Shown here: positions 35,747 to 45,944 of the stretch, in pieces
Numbering within the stretch: the first letter of the stretch is position 1
How the letters are laid out: every line of letters starts with the position of its first letter
Origin: Brevundimonas sp. ASV9
GTDB lineage: Bacteria > Pseudomonadota > Alphaproteobacteria > Caulobacterales > Caulobacteraceae
Direction of reading: 5' to 3'
Assembly: GCF_016429195.1 (NCBI RefSeq)
Contig: NZ_JAELUF010000003.1
Location: 19,524 to 83,523 of the forward strand
DNA: 64,000 bases
The notes under the pieces: model-generated
The model's input: only the letters and a program-made list of their open reading frames with translations
What the model was told of the DNA's origin: nothing
Database searches by the model: none
Translations under genes and position numbers: made by a program

Positions 35747-36249
35747 CACCAACTCCGAATCGCAACACCGACGCCAATGTAGTCGCTGCCAAAGTTGCCT
35801 TTGATCGCAACGCCGTCGGTGACGCGGAGAGCAACGGTGCCGTAAGGAGCGCTGTCGATATCAGCAACTCGATATCCGGCCCCAAACTCGATCTTGTGCC
35901 AGCTCACCGTCGCTTCGATCCGCCCGTACGCATCGACAGCCGTATTATCGCACAGCTCTTTTTTTGCGTATTGTCCGTTGGTGGTGTCGCGGCAGCGCGA
36001 ACCGTTGACCTGATCGTACATCTGATAGCGATCGTTATCGCCTTGGTAGACGAACCCGCCGACAGCCGGCGTCAGGTGGAAGTTACCGGCATTAAATCGC
36101 CAGCCAATACCAACCTCAGCGCCCGTAACATCCGAGACTTCGGCGCCATTGGCTTCGAGCACCCACGAACTGGATTGGGCCTCAGCTTGGTCAGTGACTG
36201 CGCACGCTGCACCCGCGACCAACACGGCCGCAATCGTCTTCAAAAACAC
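35746..36249 (-). CDS. secreted beta-rich (outer-membrane-like) protein
   Basis: A 167-residue protein with an N-terminal signal peptide (VFLKTIAAVLVAGAACAVTDQAEA) and alternating beta-strand segments (GAEVGIGWRFNAGNFHLTPAVGGFVY ... GYRVADIDSAPYGTVALRVTDGV) like small outer-membrane barrels. It has no known family. The GTG at 36249 has GGGGGAA four bases upstream and removes 44 unlikely codons. It is co-transcribed with the YHYH/Excalibur gene. Confidence 0.6.
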   Translation of the reverse strand: MFLKTIAAVLVAGAACAVTDQAEAQSSSWVLEANGAEVSDVTGAEVGIGWRFNAGNFHLTPAVGGFVYQGDNDRYQMYDQVNGSRCRDTTNGQYAKKELCDNTAVDAYGRIEATVSWHKIEFGAGYRVADIDSAPYGTVALRVTDGVAIKGNFGSDYIGVGVAIRSW

Positions 36250-36429
36250 ATTTCCCCCGAGGTATTCAAATCCCGCAACACCCGTTGCGGCACTGGGCAG
36301 ATACCACAATCTTAACGGGCGTGCAGGCCGCATTTTTGGCTTGCGGATGATTGATCGGTAGATAACTGCCCTCCCGTTCAATGGATGCGCCCTTGTCGCC
36401 GCTTCGGATTATCTGGCCAGGCGGGATCC

Positions 36430-36731
36430 CCGCCCGGACCGCCGGATATGGTTGCCCATACCTGCATCCGCTCGATCTATGCCGGCAAGCGCCCCCTGAA
36501 GTGGGCGTTGGAGAAGAGCGGCCGCTTGCAGCGACCCGAAAATCTCGGGGCCACTGCTGGTGGGCAATGGCCGGCTGGCGCGGCTCGCCGCGCTGGCGGA
36601 CTTAGACTTAGCCTATGTGGACGACGGCGGCGTCCAGCGCGATCTGAAGCCCGGGCGGTTGGTCCGGATCCTTGCTGACTGGACCAGTTGGGCGACTCGC
36701 GTACCTCGAGACATCAGCCAGGGTGACTGAA
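36430..36731 (+). pseudogene. LysR-type regulator remnant (C-terminal part)
   Basis: Frame pieces match the end of a LysR substrate-binding domain: HTCIRSIYAGKRPLKWALEKSG in one frame, then ISGPLLVGNGRLARLAALADLDLAYVDDGGVQRDLKPGRLVRILADW in another, ending TGA near 36730. There is no DNA-binding domain and there is at least one frameshift near 36545. This is a truncated relic of a once complete regulator. Confidence 0.6.
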
Positions 36732-36808
36732 GTTGCCCGGCTTGTTGCCGAACTGCGCAAGCTGCGTGCTCGGGAAGCTGGTGTGTTCTCCGCGAAAATG
36801 CGGAGGAC

Positions 36809-37054
36809 GTGAGCTCGGTCGTCTCCACTATTACCGATGTCACAGGCGCGACGGTGCTCGGGATGCCGCCCTTGGTCGCAAGTCGCAATGTCTTTGGCCG
36901 ACTCACGGGCGCGCTAAGGCAATGGGAGGGTGCGGATAACTTCCTCGACGCGATTGAGCACGACCTTGGCGGTACGACTGATTTAGGCGAGGATTTGGAT
37001 TTTTTGTCCAAGGTCAATACCGTCGCGGCATTGCGCCGGCCACGCGTGTCTTAA
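36809..37054 (+). CDS. doubtful small hypothetical protein
   Basis: An 81-residue GTG-initiated frame (VSSVVSTITDVTGATVLGMPP ... DFLSKVNTVAALRRPRVS). No ribosome-binding site of note, no family and no membrane segment is seen. It follows the LysR relic in a region of apparent decay and may be a remnant. Nothing else recognisable occurs in the roughly 500 bases between the LysR relic and the RTX stop. Confidence 0.25.
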   Translation: MSSVVSTITDVTGATVLGMPPLVASRNVFGRLTGALRQWEGADNFLDAIEHDLGGTTDLGEDLDFLSKVNTVAALRRPRVS

Positions 37055-37241
37055 GACTATCGTCCGAAAACCTACCAAGCAAATCTAGCTGGAGACGGTT
37101 TTCATCATCAGCCAAAGTTTTTGATGCCCGCCAGTTGCCGACGGCAAGACTGATCCATACACAGTTCGCTTCTAAGAAGCCACGCGTAGGCTGTTTGGCC
37201 CACGGCTGGGCCGGCCGCAGATCGCGACCAGCCCCGAACGC

Positions 37242-40200
37242 CTACGCGACGAAATAATCACGCGACCCGTCGGTATTCCACAAAGGCAACAGCAGGCCGC
37301 TGGTAAGTTCCCAGAGTGGCGCATGACCGACGCTTTCGCCCTCGATGCGTTCGCTTATACCGTACTCACCGGTCGTCAACGTAGCTCCACTCGATGAGCG
37401 AGCAGCGCTACCCAAACCAAGCGCATCTTCGATCGTACCCCACATTTGGTCCCCATCGAAGTAGACCGCCTCAATGCTATCAAGGACATCTGAACCTTCG
37501 TCGCCGACCAGATCGGTGACTGTGACAGTACCGTCCGAGTTCAGCGTGAAACTGAAGTTACTGGAGGAACCATAGTAGTTGGCTTGGTCAAAGCCCTCGC
37601 CCCCGTACAGGAAGTCGTCGCCCTCGCGGCCAACCAGGCTATCGTCGCCAGCCAGACCGTAGACGTGATCAGAAAAGGCCGTGCCCTCCACAAAATCGTC
37701 GTCGCTCGAAGTGCCATAGTTTGCAACGAGGTTGTTCAAGGCAGCCCAGGTTCCGCTGCCTTCGAAATAAACGGCCTCAACGCCAATCAGGGTGTCTATC
37801 CCTTCTGCCAACGTCGTATCTGTGACGGTGATCCTGCCGTCCGCTTGGCGGGTGAAGACGAATTCAGCGAAGTCGCCGACGAAGTTCGCTTGGTCGTAGC
37901 CGTCGCCGCCGTTGATGACATCGTCGCCGGCTCGGCCGATCAGCGTGTCGTCCCCGTCTAGACCGTACAGATTGTCCGCGTTTGCGGAGCCCTCGATCCA
38001 GGAGTCGTCGTTCTGGGTTCCGTACTGGCCAATCAAGCTCTCGATGCTGCGCCAGGCTGAAGGACCTTCAAAATAGATTGCCTCCATATTGATCAGAGTA
38101 TCGGCACCTTCGGCGCCTACCAGGGACACCGTTCCATCGGCATTGCGGCTGATGACGTAATCGGCGACAGCGCCTGCGACGCTGAGCACATCCTCTCCGC
38201 CGCCACCGTCAATGATGTCGTCGCCGCCGCGGCCCGCCAAAGTGTCGTCTCCACCGAGCCCGAACAAATTGTCCGCCCCGGCCGTTCCTTCAATCCAGTC
38301 GTCGTCACCGGCGGTCCCGTAGTCGGCAACTAGTTCTCTGATCTCAAACGCCTCTTGGTCGCCCCCAATCTTGGCGAACTCCACATTGTACAGGCGAGTC
38401 GTCGCAAGGGTCGTCGAATTGCTGACCATCACAGAGCCGTCAGCCTGACGAGACCAAGCGAAGTCCTCACTAGCGCCCTCGAATATGATGGTGTCCAAAC
38501 CGCCAGCGCCGTCGATCCAGTCGTCGCCTCCTAGACCATGGATGATGTCGTCGGCAGCCGTCGCAATCAGGAAGTCATCGCCGGCGGTGCCGAGAATATC
38601 GCCTTCGCCGCCGTCCTCTTCGGCAAGGGCCGCGTCGCGCACCTCTTCCCAGGTCCAGACCGTTCCATCACTGAATACAAAAGATTCTACTACCGGCCCT
38701 CTCGGGGCGAACTGACCCGCCACGGTGACGCTGAGCCCCCCAGCTCCCTCGACCTGAAGCACGAGATCATCTCCGGAGCGGAAGCTGACGACGTTGAGCG
38801 CACTGATACCTGGCTTGAACGAGATCACATCTGATCCACCGCCAGCATCCTGGATGATGTCGTTCTTGTCACCCAGTCCAAACACATAGGTATCGTTGCC
38901 TCGGCCGCCGACCAGCGTATCGTCGCCGTCGCCGCCCTCCAGCACGCCGCCGTCATTACCGGTTTCGACAGTGTTGTTTCCAGACAGGTCCGCCGCGACG
39001 CCGTCGAAGGCTGCTCTCAGCATTACCGTGTTGTCGGCGAAGATAAATCTGTCGATCCCGTAGAGCGGCTCGCTGTCCGGCGACGTGAGCGAAACGTAGA
39101 AATCTTCGATTAGAATTCGATCGCCGCTACCCCCGACGATCAACAGATCGTCTAGGTCGTCCCCGACCCGGCTGAACACGAGATCGGCAAAATTGTAGGC
39201 CGTAAAGACGACGGTGTCCTGTTCGAACGTCGCGGGAAGATCGAGGCCTTCCGAACCTCCACTTTCGATGATGATGTCGCTTCCGAACTGAACGCCGAAT
39301 ACGTAACTGTCCCCGCCGCTATCGCCTATCAAGGTGTCGTTCCCGCCCAGCCCCTCGATAATATCACCGTCAGCGCTTCCCTTCAGTCGGTCGGCTCTCG
39401 CCGAACCTTTGTGGAAAAGATCCGACAACGACGAATAAGAGTAGTTCAGCCCTCCAATCATGAAGGACAGGTCGCTGGCCGCGTATCCGATATCGGTAAT
39501 GCGGATTTCGTCATCAGTCCCGATGATCGACACGACATAGGTCTCGTCCTGATAAGACCCGCCCTCGCGGCGGAACTGCAAATCAGAAAGCTCGAGCCCC
39601 CCACTGATGGCTACTTGCACTTGTCCGCCGTGGAAAACGTCCTTGCCGTATCCGGTCCCGAAGACAACCACATCAGAACCGCCTTCTCCGTAGATGACAT
39701 CATCGCCAGCACCGGCGTCGAAGGTCTCGTTATCACCATCACCGACGATAAAATCGTCACCCGACGTCGACGAGTTGAGCATGGAGGCCGTATTGGCAGC
39801 CTCTCGATCCCAGATCGTGTCGTCGGCGAAGCGAACTGTGAACTCCCCCGCATCCGAGCCATAACCCCAGCGACTGTTTTCGCCCCAGTCGGCTAACGTA
39901 ATAGATCGGTCCCCGGACAGGCTGGCGATTACCAGCTGAATTTCGCCGTTCTCGCCGAGCGATTGGCGGATTGTAATTTCGCTTGGGAGCAGGTCGACTA
40001 GAACGATTTCGTTCCAACCGTCGCTGGCGGCGTTGCCATTAATCACGTCGTGACCGAAGGCATCCTGAAACACGAATGTATTCCCGGCATTGCCCGCGTT
40101 GAATACATCGTCGCCGCCGCCGCCCATGTAAGTGCTGTCCACGTCGAATCCTTCGACGAGATCGTTGCCCGTTGTGTTCTGCGCAGCGATAGCGAGATCG

Positions 40201-43200
40201 GCAATCTGCCCCGCTGTCAGCACGCCGTCCGCAAACACAAAGCTCTCGATCGCGACAAGATCGTTGATGCTCAGCGTGTCCGATGTTCCCGAAACGTTGA
40301 TTCTGACCTCTCGCCAACCAATCGCGTCGACCTCCACGTCATCCTTCGAAATACCTGGGCCGAAGCTGATAGTGTCGGTACCGGCATCAAAGCGTTGCTC
40401 GAAGAGCCGGTCATGGCCATCCCCGAGATTGAATCGGTAGGTGTCTCCACCATTTCCACCGTCGAGGATGTCGCCGTCGCCAGCGCCGCCCGCAAGAATG
40501 TCGGAACCATCACCGCCCAGGAGGGTCTCGGCGCCGCCTATTCCTGTAAGAATATCGCCGGAGGTCCCACCCAGCAGCCATTCGCCGCCAATGCTTGCCG
40601 TGCGGAAGTGGCTTGTGACGTCGTTCCAACTCCAGTCCGCAGAACCGCTGAAGTCGATCCCCGCGAAGCTGGATGTGTAGGGCCGACCGAGGTAGTCGAA
40701 GTAAAAGTCTTCCAGGATCAACTGGTCCTGTCCGACTGCGAGGATCAGGTCGTTGTCAATGATTGAGAGTGTCAGGTCTTCCGGATCGATGCTGGCGTCG
40801 AAACGGATCCAATCACCTTCGCCAAACTCAAGGACGGTATCTCTTCCGAAACCTACACCGAATTCTACGATCGAGGTTCCATAGCTCGCAGTAAGAATAT
40901 CGTCACCAGCGCCGCCATTCAGCACATTCTCGCCGCTACTTAACGCGCGAATTTCGTCGGCTCCAGTCGTTCCGGCTGTCGCCAAGATAGCGGCGCTAAT
41001 TTCGACAGCCGTGAGCGTGCCGCCGTCTTGGAATTCAAGAGTGATGTTGGGAAGGCCGCCCCAGCCAAACAGGTTCTCCACGCGAAGCGTCTCCCCCGTC
41101 GCAGTGATCGTGACGATGGCGTCGCCGCCCTCCTGAGAAAAGGAAACGTCGGCTACGCCAACGCCAGCCTTAATCACAACGAGATCGACCCCGCTGATTG
41201 TGTCATGACCAGAGCCCTCGCCGAACGCGAAAGTATTGCCATTCTCACCATCAAAGCGATCATTGCCCGCCCCCAGATCGACGACATGCTCCAGCCACCG
41301 GATGCCGTGGACGATGTCGTCGCCTGGCGTTCCGCCGAACACCAACGTGAGGACGTCCTGTTGCGATAGCGTCAATCCGTCAGCGAAGGCATAGAATTCT
41401 ATACCTCCGCTGCCAAGGAAAGGCGTGTCGATGGATACAGCATCATCCGAACCGGCTAGGCGGATGACGAGGGCGGACCCTGCGCCGTCCCAAGTCAGAT
41501 CACCGAACGCGACGCCAGGCGCGAACGACAACGTATCGGCCCCGTCATCGTCGCTGATGAAATCCGACCCATAGCCTTGGCCAAAGATGTAGAGGTCGTT
41601 GCCCGCACCGCCGCTGAGGTAGTCATCACCACCGGCTCCGTCGAGGACATCGTTTCCATTGGTGCCGTAAAGGTTCTCGTCGTCGGACGTTCCCGTTGGC
41701 GAAGGAATAAGCGCCTCCAGCGCGCCGTGGGATAGAGTCGTCCCATCAACGAATGCGAAGGTTTCGATGCGTTGATCTTCATTAGAAAAATAGCCTTCGA
41801 TCGTCAGTCGATCTTCGGTTCCCGCAATCTGGATAACCAAGTTCTCGGAATACCAGCCGCTTCGAGCGAACCGGAGGTCACTTGCCGTCACACCAGTGCC
41901 GAACTGGATAGTGTCTTCGCCCCGGAGATCCTTAATTCGATCAGAGTCAGAACCTAATCCGAAGACATAGACGTCGTTGCCCTGCCCACCTTGCAGAAAA
42001 TCAGCACCCGCGCCCCCGTTCATGATGTCGGCGCCATCCCCCCCAATGAGGACGTCGTCGCCCGCCGTGCCTGCCTTAAGGATGTCGGCTATACCGACCG
42101 CGTCTAAGAACGTGCCGTTGGAGAAGCGGAACGTTTCAATCCGGCTGTCGCCGTCCGACGCGAAATAGTTAAGGATTGTCAGATTGTCGGTCTGTCCGAC
42201 CAGACGGACGATGAGATTCTGCCCTACTTTTTGCAGAATGAGATCTGATGCGGTCAGCCCAGCCTTAAAGAGGATCGTATCATCACCGCCGCGATCCAGC
42301 AGTTGATCGCGTCCAGAACCAGCTCCAAAGACATAAGTTTGATCGAGTTCGTTACCGACAATACGGTCGTCGCCGCTCAGCGCATCGACTGGCGCGCCTT
42401 CTGTAGACACAAAAATAAAGTCCGCTCCTGCTGTCGCTGGCATGCGGTTTTGAATGTCGGCATAGGACATATATGTCCCGTCCGAGAACCGGATCTCGCT
42501 CAGGATTGTCGCGGGATCGCTGAAATAGTTGCGCACGACAATGACGCTGAATCCGCCTTCGCCGTTAGGGACGGATATTTTCAGGTCCGAATACCCTACC
42601 CGTCCGAAGATGAGTTCCGATGCGACGACGTCGTCAGCGAAGACAATGGTGTTTCGATCGCCGTCATCATCCTGTTCCATGGCCTCGAGCAGACCGTTTT
42701 TTGAGATCTCCTCAATGACGTCGGTGCCGCTTTTGCGCGTGAAGATATAGGTGTCGTTGCCAGTCAAGCCCCGAAGTATGTCGTTTCCTCGGCCGCCGAA
42801 GAAGACATCGCCGTTATCGTAGGTACCGTCTGCAAATCGCGTGATGCTGGATTGACGACCGATAGGCGAATCGCCGCCGTCGCCGCCGATGAACAGCATT
42901 GGCACAGGTGATGTGGATCCCTGAGGGATCAGGCTGCTATAAGTAAAGCCAAGACCCTCATCTTCGAAGATCCCATCCATCGCTGACACGAAGTCAGGTG
43001 TGGCAAAGCCCAACGTCGGTTGAAGATAAGCGATCAACTTGGCGGCGCTTAGCCAAAACGCGTGTTTATCGCTAATATCCTCAGGAGCTTTGAGCGCTAG
43101 ATTGGCGATCCAGCCGTCCAGACTCGCCTCGGCGTTGAGCGTCAGAACAGTTCCAGCCTTAAGGTCGAGACCCGGCAACAAGACTGCGCCCAGGTCTGTC

Positions 43201-45938
43201 TGGGCCAAGAGCTTAAGGGCCAGCATGCTGACCATTTTTTGGAAATCCTCAGTCAGATAGGCTCCAGCCTGCATGCGCGGATCTGAGTTGCCCTGCTGTT
43301 GATAGTCTTGGCCGTAGTAGGTCTCGAGGGCCGTGACGATTCTGCCATCGACATATTTGCCTCGCCCCGTTTCGCTGACGTTGCCTGCGCCCAACCAGGC
43401 GAAAGCGATCGCTTCAACGGTAGGAAGAATGCGTGCTGCATCGGCGACGTCGAAAGCGGCGAATGTCTCCAGCAACCTCGCGAGATGCGCATCACCGGCA
43501 GCGACGGAGTGGAGATCAAGCGCCCTGCCCCCACCCGATAGGTTGGGTAGACCTGCGATCTGCGCAGGAATTTCCACAGGGTTAGGCGAGCGAGTGGTTT
43601 CGGCGTCGTAACGGAACCAGACGTCGGCGATCGCGCCAGTGGAGCCGTCAGTCCACTTAAAGGTTCCGGTTTCACTGATCCAATTTCCAGCGTCTATAAG
43701 ATCGGCAGGCTGCACCGCAAGAGAAATGCTCTTGATGCCTAGGTCAGCTAGGCCGAATAGTTCACTCGTCTCGCTCGACCCATCACCATTCAAATCGCGC
43801 CAGATCTTCAGGTTGGCATAAACCGCGTCGCTCGAGTCGATCTTGCCATCAAAGTTTAGGTCATATTCAGCAAGTTCAGCAAATCCGCTGGCGCCACCGA
43901 GATCGTCCGGATCGCCAGGGTTAGGGATTGTATAGCTGTAACCGAACAATTCGTCGGCGCCGTCCACCCGTCCGTTGGTGTTGTGATCGAGCGTCAGGAA
44001 ACCATCATCCGATCCAACCCAGCCGGTCCATTCTGCTAAGCCGTTCCGATCGATGTCGAAATAGGCTCCGGAATCGACGAGCCGGATCAACTCCACGCCA
44101 TCGCCGTCGAGATCGAACACGAGGGGGGAGCCCATGCCGCCACCGTTGCCGATGGGGTTGCCGCCGCCATTCGGACGCGGAGGTTCAGGAGTTTCTGGAT
44201 TGTCGTTATCATCGTCGTCTTCCTCGCGGAGCGTGATGCCAAGGTCGCCGTCGGAGAAGTTGCGGACTGTGATCGTCTTGCCGTCGGCGACAATGATGAG
44301 GTCCGCGCCGCTCTGGGTGAAAGTGTACCCGGCGTCGCTTGTATAAGGACCGTCATCTCCCTCTGGTCGCGTCGCCTCTCCGGAGATGTATCTTCCGGAC
44401 GAAAGGGCGAGCCGGTCCGCAGCCGTGGCGTCACGAACAACGTCTGTGTTCCCAACGAAGAAGACATCTGCGCCGTCACCGCCCTCTAGGAAGTCCTGGT
44501 TATCGTCGTCCTCACCATGGAGAATGTCGGCGCCCTCGCCGCCAATCAGGGTGTCGTACCCACCGCCGCCATACAGCTCGATCGAGGGCGAGTTTCCGGC
44601 TATAAACGTATCGTTGAAATTGCTGCCCTTGATAATCTCGATGTTCGGCATCTCCACAGTTTGGGTGATGGCTTCACCAGACCGTGAAAAGTCGACCGTG
44701 TCTCGGCCGTCCCGACCATTGATTTCAAGAATCCCCATATTGTTGCCAACGTAAAAGACGTCGTCGCCAGCTCCCCCCTCAAAACGCTCAAACCCAATGA
44801 CTTGCATGGTTGCGCCGCCGCTAGACAATGTCCCCGCGATCGTGTCGATTTCGACCCTGTCCTCGACGTAGAACGTTGAAAGTCGGTCCGCGGCCCCCTG
44901 GCCCGCATCAAGCTCTAGACCGTTGATTACATCGTGCAGGATGAATTCATCAGTTTGACTTGAGCCTTTAATGACCTCGAAATTGAAGAGGTTGGCTATG
45001 TTGAGCGCGCCGGAGTTCACGGACCCCACGCTCGTAGCCTGCGCCTCAAGGTCGAGAGCGACATTGACAGTTAGTGAAGGTCGCGTGGTGAAATCTACAG
45101 TATCGTAGCCGACGCCGCCGTCGAGAATGTCGACGCCTTCGGTTGCGACGACGGTGTCGTTCCCGGCCCCGGCGTGAACGATGTCGTTTCCGCCGCCGCC
45201 TGAGAGAGAAGCATCTTCGGTTTTGCGCCCATTGAAGACGTTGCTAAGTAAAAGAGAGGCGAAGTCCACCGCCCCACCATAGGTCGAATGAAGGAAGTTT
45301 TGCGTCTCCGTCCACAATGCGAAAGAGCCGCCAAACGTCCCCAGCGTGCCCACTAGATCCTCGATTTCGGAATCGAGATCGTCACCATAAACTGCTGACA
45401 ATCCGGCGGGTATTGAAGCGATGCGTGTCGCTTCCAACGCCACCAAGAGATTGTAGGCATCGCCCGCCGGCGCCAGGAGATTGTCGATGAAGGGTCTGTT
45501 GTCGCCGAGGAAAGGGAACAGGATATTGCCCGACCAGACGGCATGATCCCCGCCGAAGAACCTTGCCGCCGTCTCCCCCGCGTCGGCCCTGCGCAGATCC
45601 TCTATGGTCGGCAGGTCGTGATCGCGGATGATCTGGCCGACGACCACAGAAGCGATCGCGTTGGACGCAGCGTCCAGATCGTCCTTCGTCAGCGGCGTTC
45701 CGTCGCGGATTTCCTTTTGAGCGCTCGTATAGGCGCGAATGAATGCCGAGAAACTGTCCTCACTCCGGTTGACCTTTTCCGCGCCTCGGAACCACGTCAG
45801 AACATTGCCGGGCACCCCCGGCTGTCCTTCAATGAAGTCGATGACACGGGCGTAAGCGTCCGCAAATTTATATGGTGCCGAGCCAGCTAGGATGTCCTGG
45901 AGTTCGGCAATCTGGGCGGTCGTGAACGTATAGGTCAT
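37242..45938 (-). CDS. giant RTX/FrpC-like calcium-binding secreted protein
   Basis: A 2898-residue type I secretion substrate. Residues 1 to about 245 are a non-repetitive helical domain. Nonapeptide calcium repeats of GGxGxDxLx type begin near 250. A Pro/Gly-rich linker lies near 580-603 and a DLDGDGVELI...FDIDRNGLAEWTGWVG segment near 605-665. Many RTX blocks alternate with beta segments of the hemolysin-type calcium-binding-related kind (e.g. IETFRFSNGTFL). The C terminus has four repeats of about 100 residues. There is no N-terminal signal peptide, as expected. The upstream lipoprotein ends six bases before its ATG. The role (adhesin, toxin or surface layer) is not determined. Confidence 0.9.
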   Translation of the reverse strand: MTYTFTTAQIAELQDILAGSAPYKFADAYARVIDFIEGQPGVPGNVLTWFRGAEKVNRSEDSFSAFIRAYTSAQKEIRDGTPLTKDDLDAASNAIASVVVGQIIRDHDLPTIEDLRRADAGETAARFFGGDHAVWSGNILFPFLGDNRPFIDNLLAPAGDAYNLLVALEATRIASIPAGLSAVYGDDLDSEIEDLVGTLGTFGGSFALWTETQNFLHSTYGGAVDFASLLLSNVFNGRKTEDASLSGGGGNDIVHAGAGNDTVVATEGVDILDGGVGYDTVDFTTRPSLTVNVALDLEAQATSVGSVNSGALNIANLFNFEVIKGSSQTDEFILHDVINGLELDAGQGAADRLSTFYVEDRVEIDTIAGTLSSGGATMQVIGFERFEGGAGDDVFYVGNNMGILEINGRDGRDTVDFSRSGEAITQTVEMPNIEIIKGSNFNDTFIAGNSPSIELYGGGGYDTLIGGEGADILHGEDDDNQDFLEGGDGADVFFVGNTDVVRDATAADRLALSSGRYISGEATRPEGDDGPYTSDAGYTFTQSGADLIIVADGKTITVRNFSDGDLGITLREEDDDDNDNPETPEPPRPNGGGNPIGNGGGMGSPLVFDLDGDGVELIRLVDSGAYFDIDRNGLAEWTGWVGSDDGFLTLDHNTNGRVDGADELFGYSYTIPNPGDPDDLGGASGFAELAEYDLNFDGKIDSSDAVYANLKIWRDLNGDGSSETSELFGLADLGIKSISLAVQPADLIDAGNWISETGTFKWTDGSTGAIADVWFRYDAETTRSPNPVEIPAQIAGLPNLSGGGRALDLHSVAAGDAHLARLLETFAAFDVADAARILPTVEAIAFAWLGAGNVSETGRGKYVDGRIVTALETYYGQDYQQQGNSDPRMQAGAYLTEDFQKMVSMLALKLLAQTDLGAVLLPGLDLKAGTVLTLNAEASLDGWIANLALKAPEDISDKHAFWLSAAKLIAYLQPTLGFATPDFVSAMDGIFEDEGLGFTYSSLIPQGSTSPVPMLFIGGDGGDSPIGRQSSITRFADGTYDNGDVFFGGRGNDILRGLTGNDTYIFTRKSGTDVIEEISKNGLLEAMEQDDDGDRNTIVFADDVVASELIFGRVGYSDLKISVPNGEGGFSVIVVRNYFSDPATILSEIRFSDGTYMSYADIQNRMPATAGADFIFVSTEGAPVDALSGDDRIVGNELDQTYVFGAGSGRDQLLDRGGDDTILFKAGLTASDLILQKVGQNLIVRLVGQTDNLTILNYFASDGDSRIETFRFSNGTFLDAVGIADILKAGTAGDDVLIGGDGADIMNGGAGADFLQGGQGNDVYVFGLGSDSDRIKDLRGEDTIQFGTGVTASDLRFARSGWYSENLVIQIAGTEDRLTIEGYFSNEDQRIETFAFVDGTTLSHGALEALIPSPTGTSDDENLYGTNGNDVLDGAGGDDYLSGGAGNDLYIFGQGYGSDFISDDDGADTLSFAPGVAFGDLTWDGAGSALVIRLAGSDDAVSIDTPFLGSGGIEFYAFADGLTLSQQDVLTLVFGGTPGDDIVHGIRWLEHVVDLGAGNDRFDGENGNTFAFGEGSGHDTISGVDLVVIKAGVGVADVSFSQEGGDAIVTITATGETLRVENLFGWGGLPNITLEFQDGGTLTAVEISAAILATAGTTGADEIRALSSGENVLNGGAGDDILTASYGTSIVEFGVGFGRDTVLEFGEGDWIRFDASIDPEDLTLSIIDNDLILAVGQDQLILEDFYFDYLGRPYTSSFAGIDFSGSADWSWNDVTSHFRTASIGGEWLLGGTSGDILTGIGGAETLLGGDGSDILAGGAGDGDILDGGNGGDTYRFNLGDGHDRLFEQRFDAGTDTISFGPGISKDDVEVDAIGWREVRINVSGTSDTLSINDLVAIESFVFADGVLTAGQIADLAIAAQNTTGNDLVEGFDVDSTYMGGGGDDVFNAGNAGNTFVFQDAFGHDVINGNAASDGWNEIVLVDLLPSEITIRQSLGENGEIQLVIASLSGDRSITLADWGENSRWGYGSDAGEFTVRFADDTIWDREAANTASMLNSSTSGDDFIVGDGDNETFDAGAGDDVIYGEGGSDVVVFGTGYGKDVFHGGQVQVAISGGLELSDLQFRREGGSYQDETYVVSIIGTDDEIRITDIGYAASDLSFMIGGLNYSYSSLSDLFHKGSARADRLKGSADGDIIEGLGGNDTLIGDSGGDSYVFGVQFGSDIIIESGGSEGLDLPATFEQDTVVFTAYNFADLVFSRVGDDLDDLLIVGGSGDRILIEDFYVSLTSPDSEPLYGIDRFIFADNTVMLRAAFDGVAADLSGNNTVETGNDGGVLEGGDGDDTLVGGRGNDTYVFGLGDKNDIIQDAGGGSDVISFKPGISALNVVSFRSGDDLVLQVEGAGGLSVTVAGQFAPRGPVVESFVFSDGTVWTWEEVRDAALAEEDGGEGDILGTAGDDFLIATAADDIIHGLGGDDWIDGAGGLDTIIFEGASEDFAWSRQADGSVMVSNSTTLATTRLYNVEFAKIGGDQEAFEIRELVADYGTAGDDDWIEGTAGADNLFGLGGDDTLAGRGGDDIIDGGGGEDVLSVAGAVADYVISRNADGTVSLVGAEGADTLINMEAIYFEGPSAWRSIESLIGQYGTQNDDSWIEGSANADNLYGLDGDDTLIGRAGDDVINGGDGYDQANFVGDFAEFVFTRQADGRITVTDTTLAEGIDTLIGVEAVYFEGSGTWAALNNLVANYGTSSDDDFVEGTAFSDHVYGLAGDDSLVGREGDDFLYGGEGFDQANYYGSSSNFSFTLNSDGTVTVTDLVGDEGSDVLDSIEAVYFDGDQMWGTIEDALGLGSAARSSSGATLTTGEYGISERIEGESVGHAPLWELTSGLLLPLWNTDGSRDYFVA
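37430..38610 (-). repeat. four ~100-residue tandem repeats in RTX C terminus
   Basis: Units begin near residues 2444, 2539, 2639 and 2740. Each has a pattern GT-x-DD-x-IEGTA-x-AD, two RTX nonapeptides (GLGGDDTL, GRGGDDII), a strand F-x-RQADG-x-I-x-VTD, then IEAVYFEG-x-x-W. DNA spacing is about 300 bases. Diverged copies indicate old duplication, so length variation among strains is likely. Confidence 0.8.
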
Positions 45939-45944
45939 GTGCTG

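Noticed and set aside
37242..45938. CRISPR-like or satellite-like repetition.
   Set aside because: The periodicity is RTX nonapeptide coding; there are no constant repeats with unique spacers.
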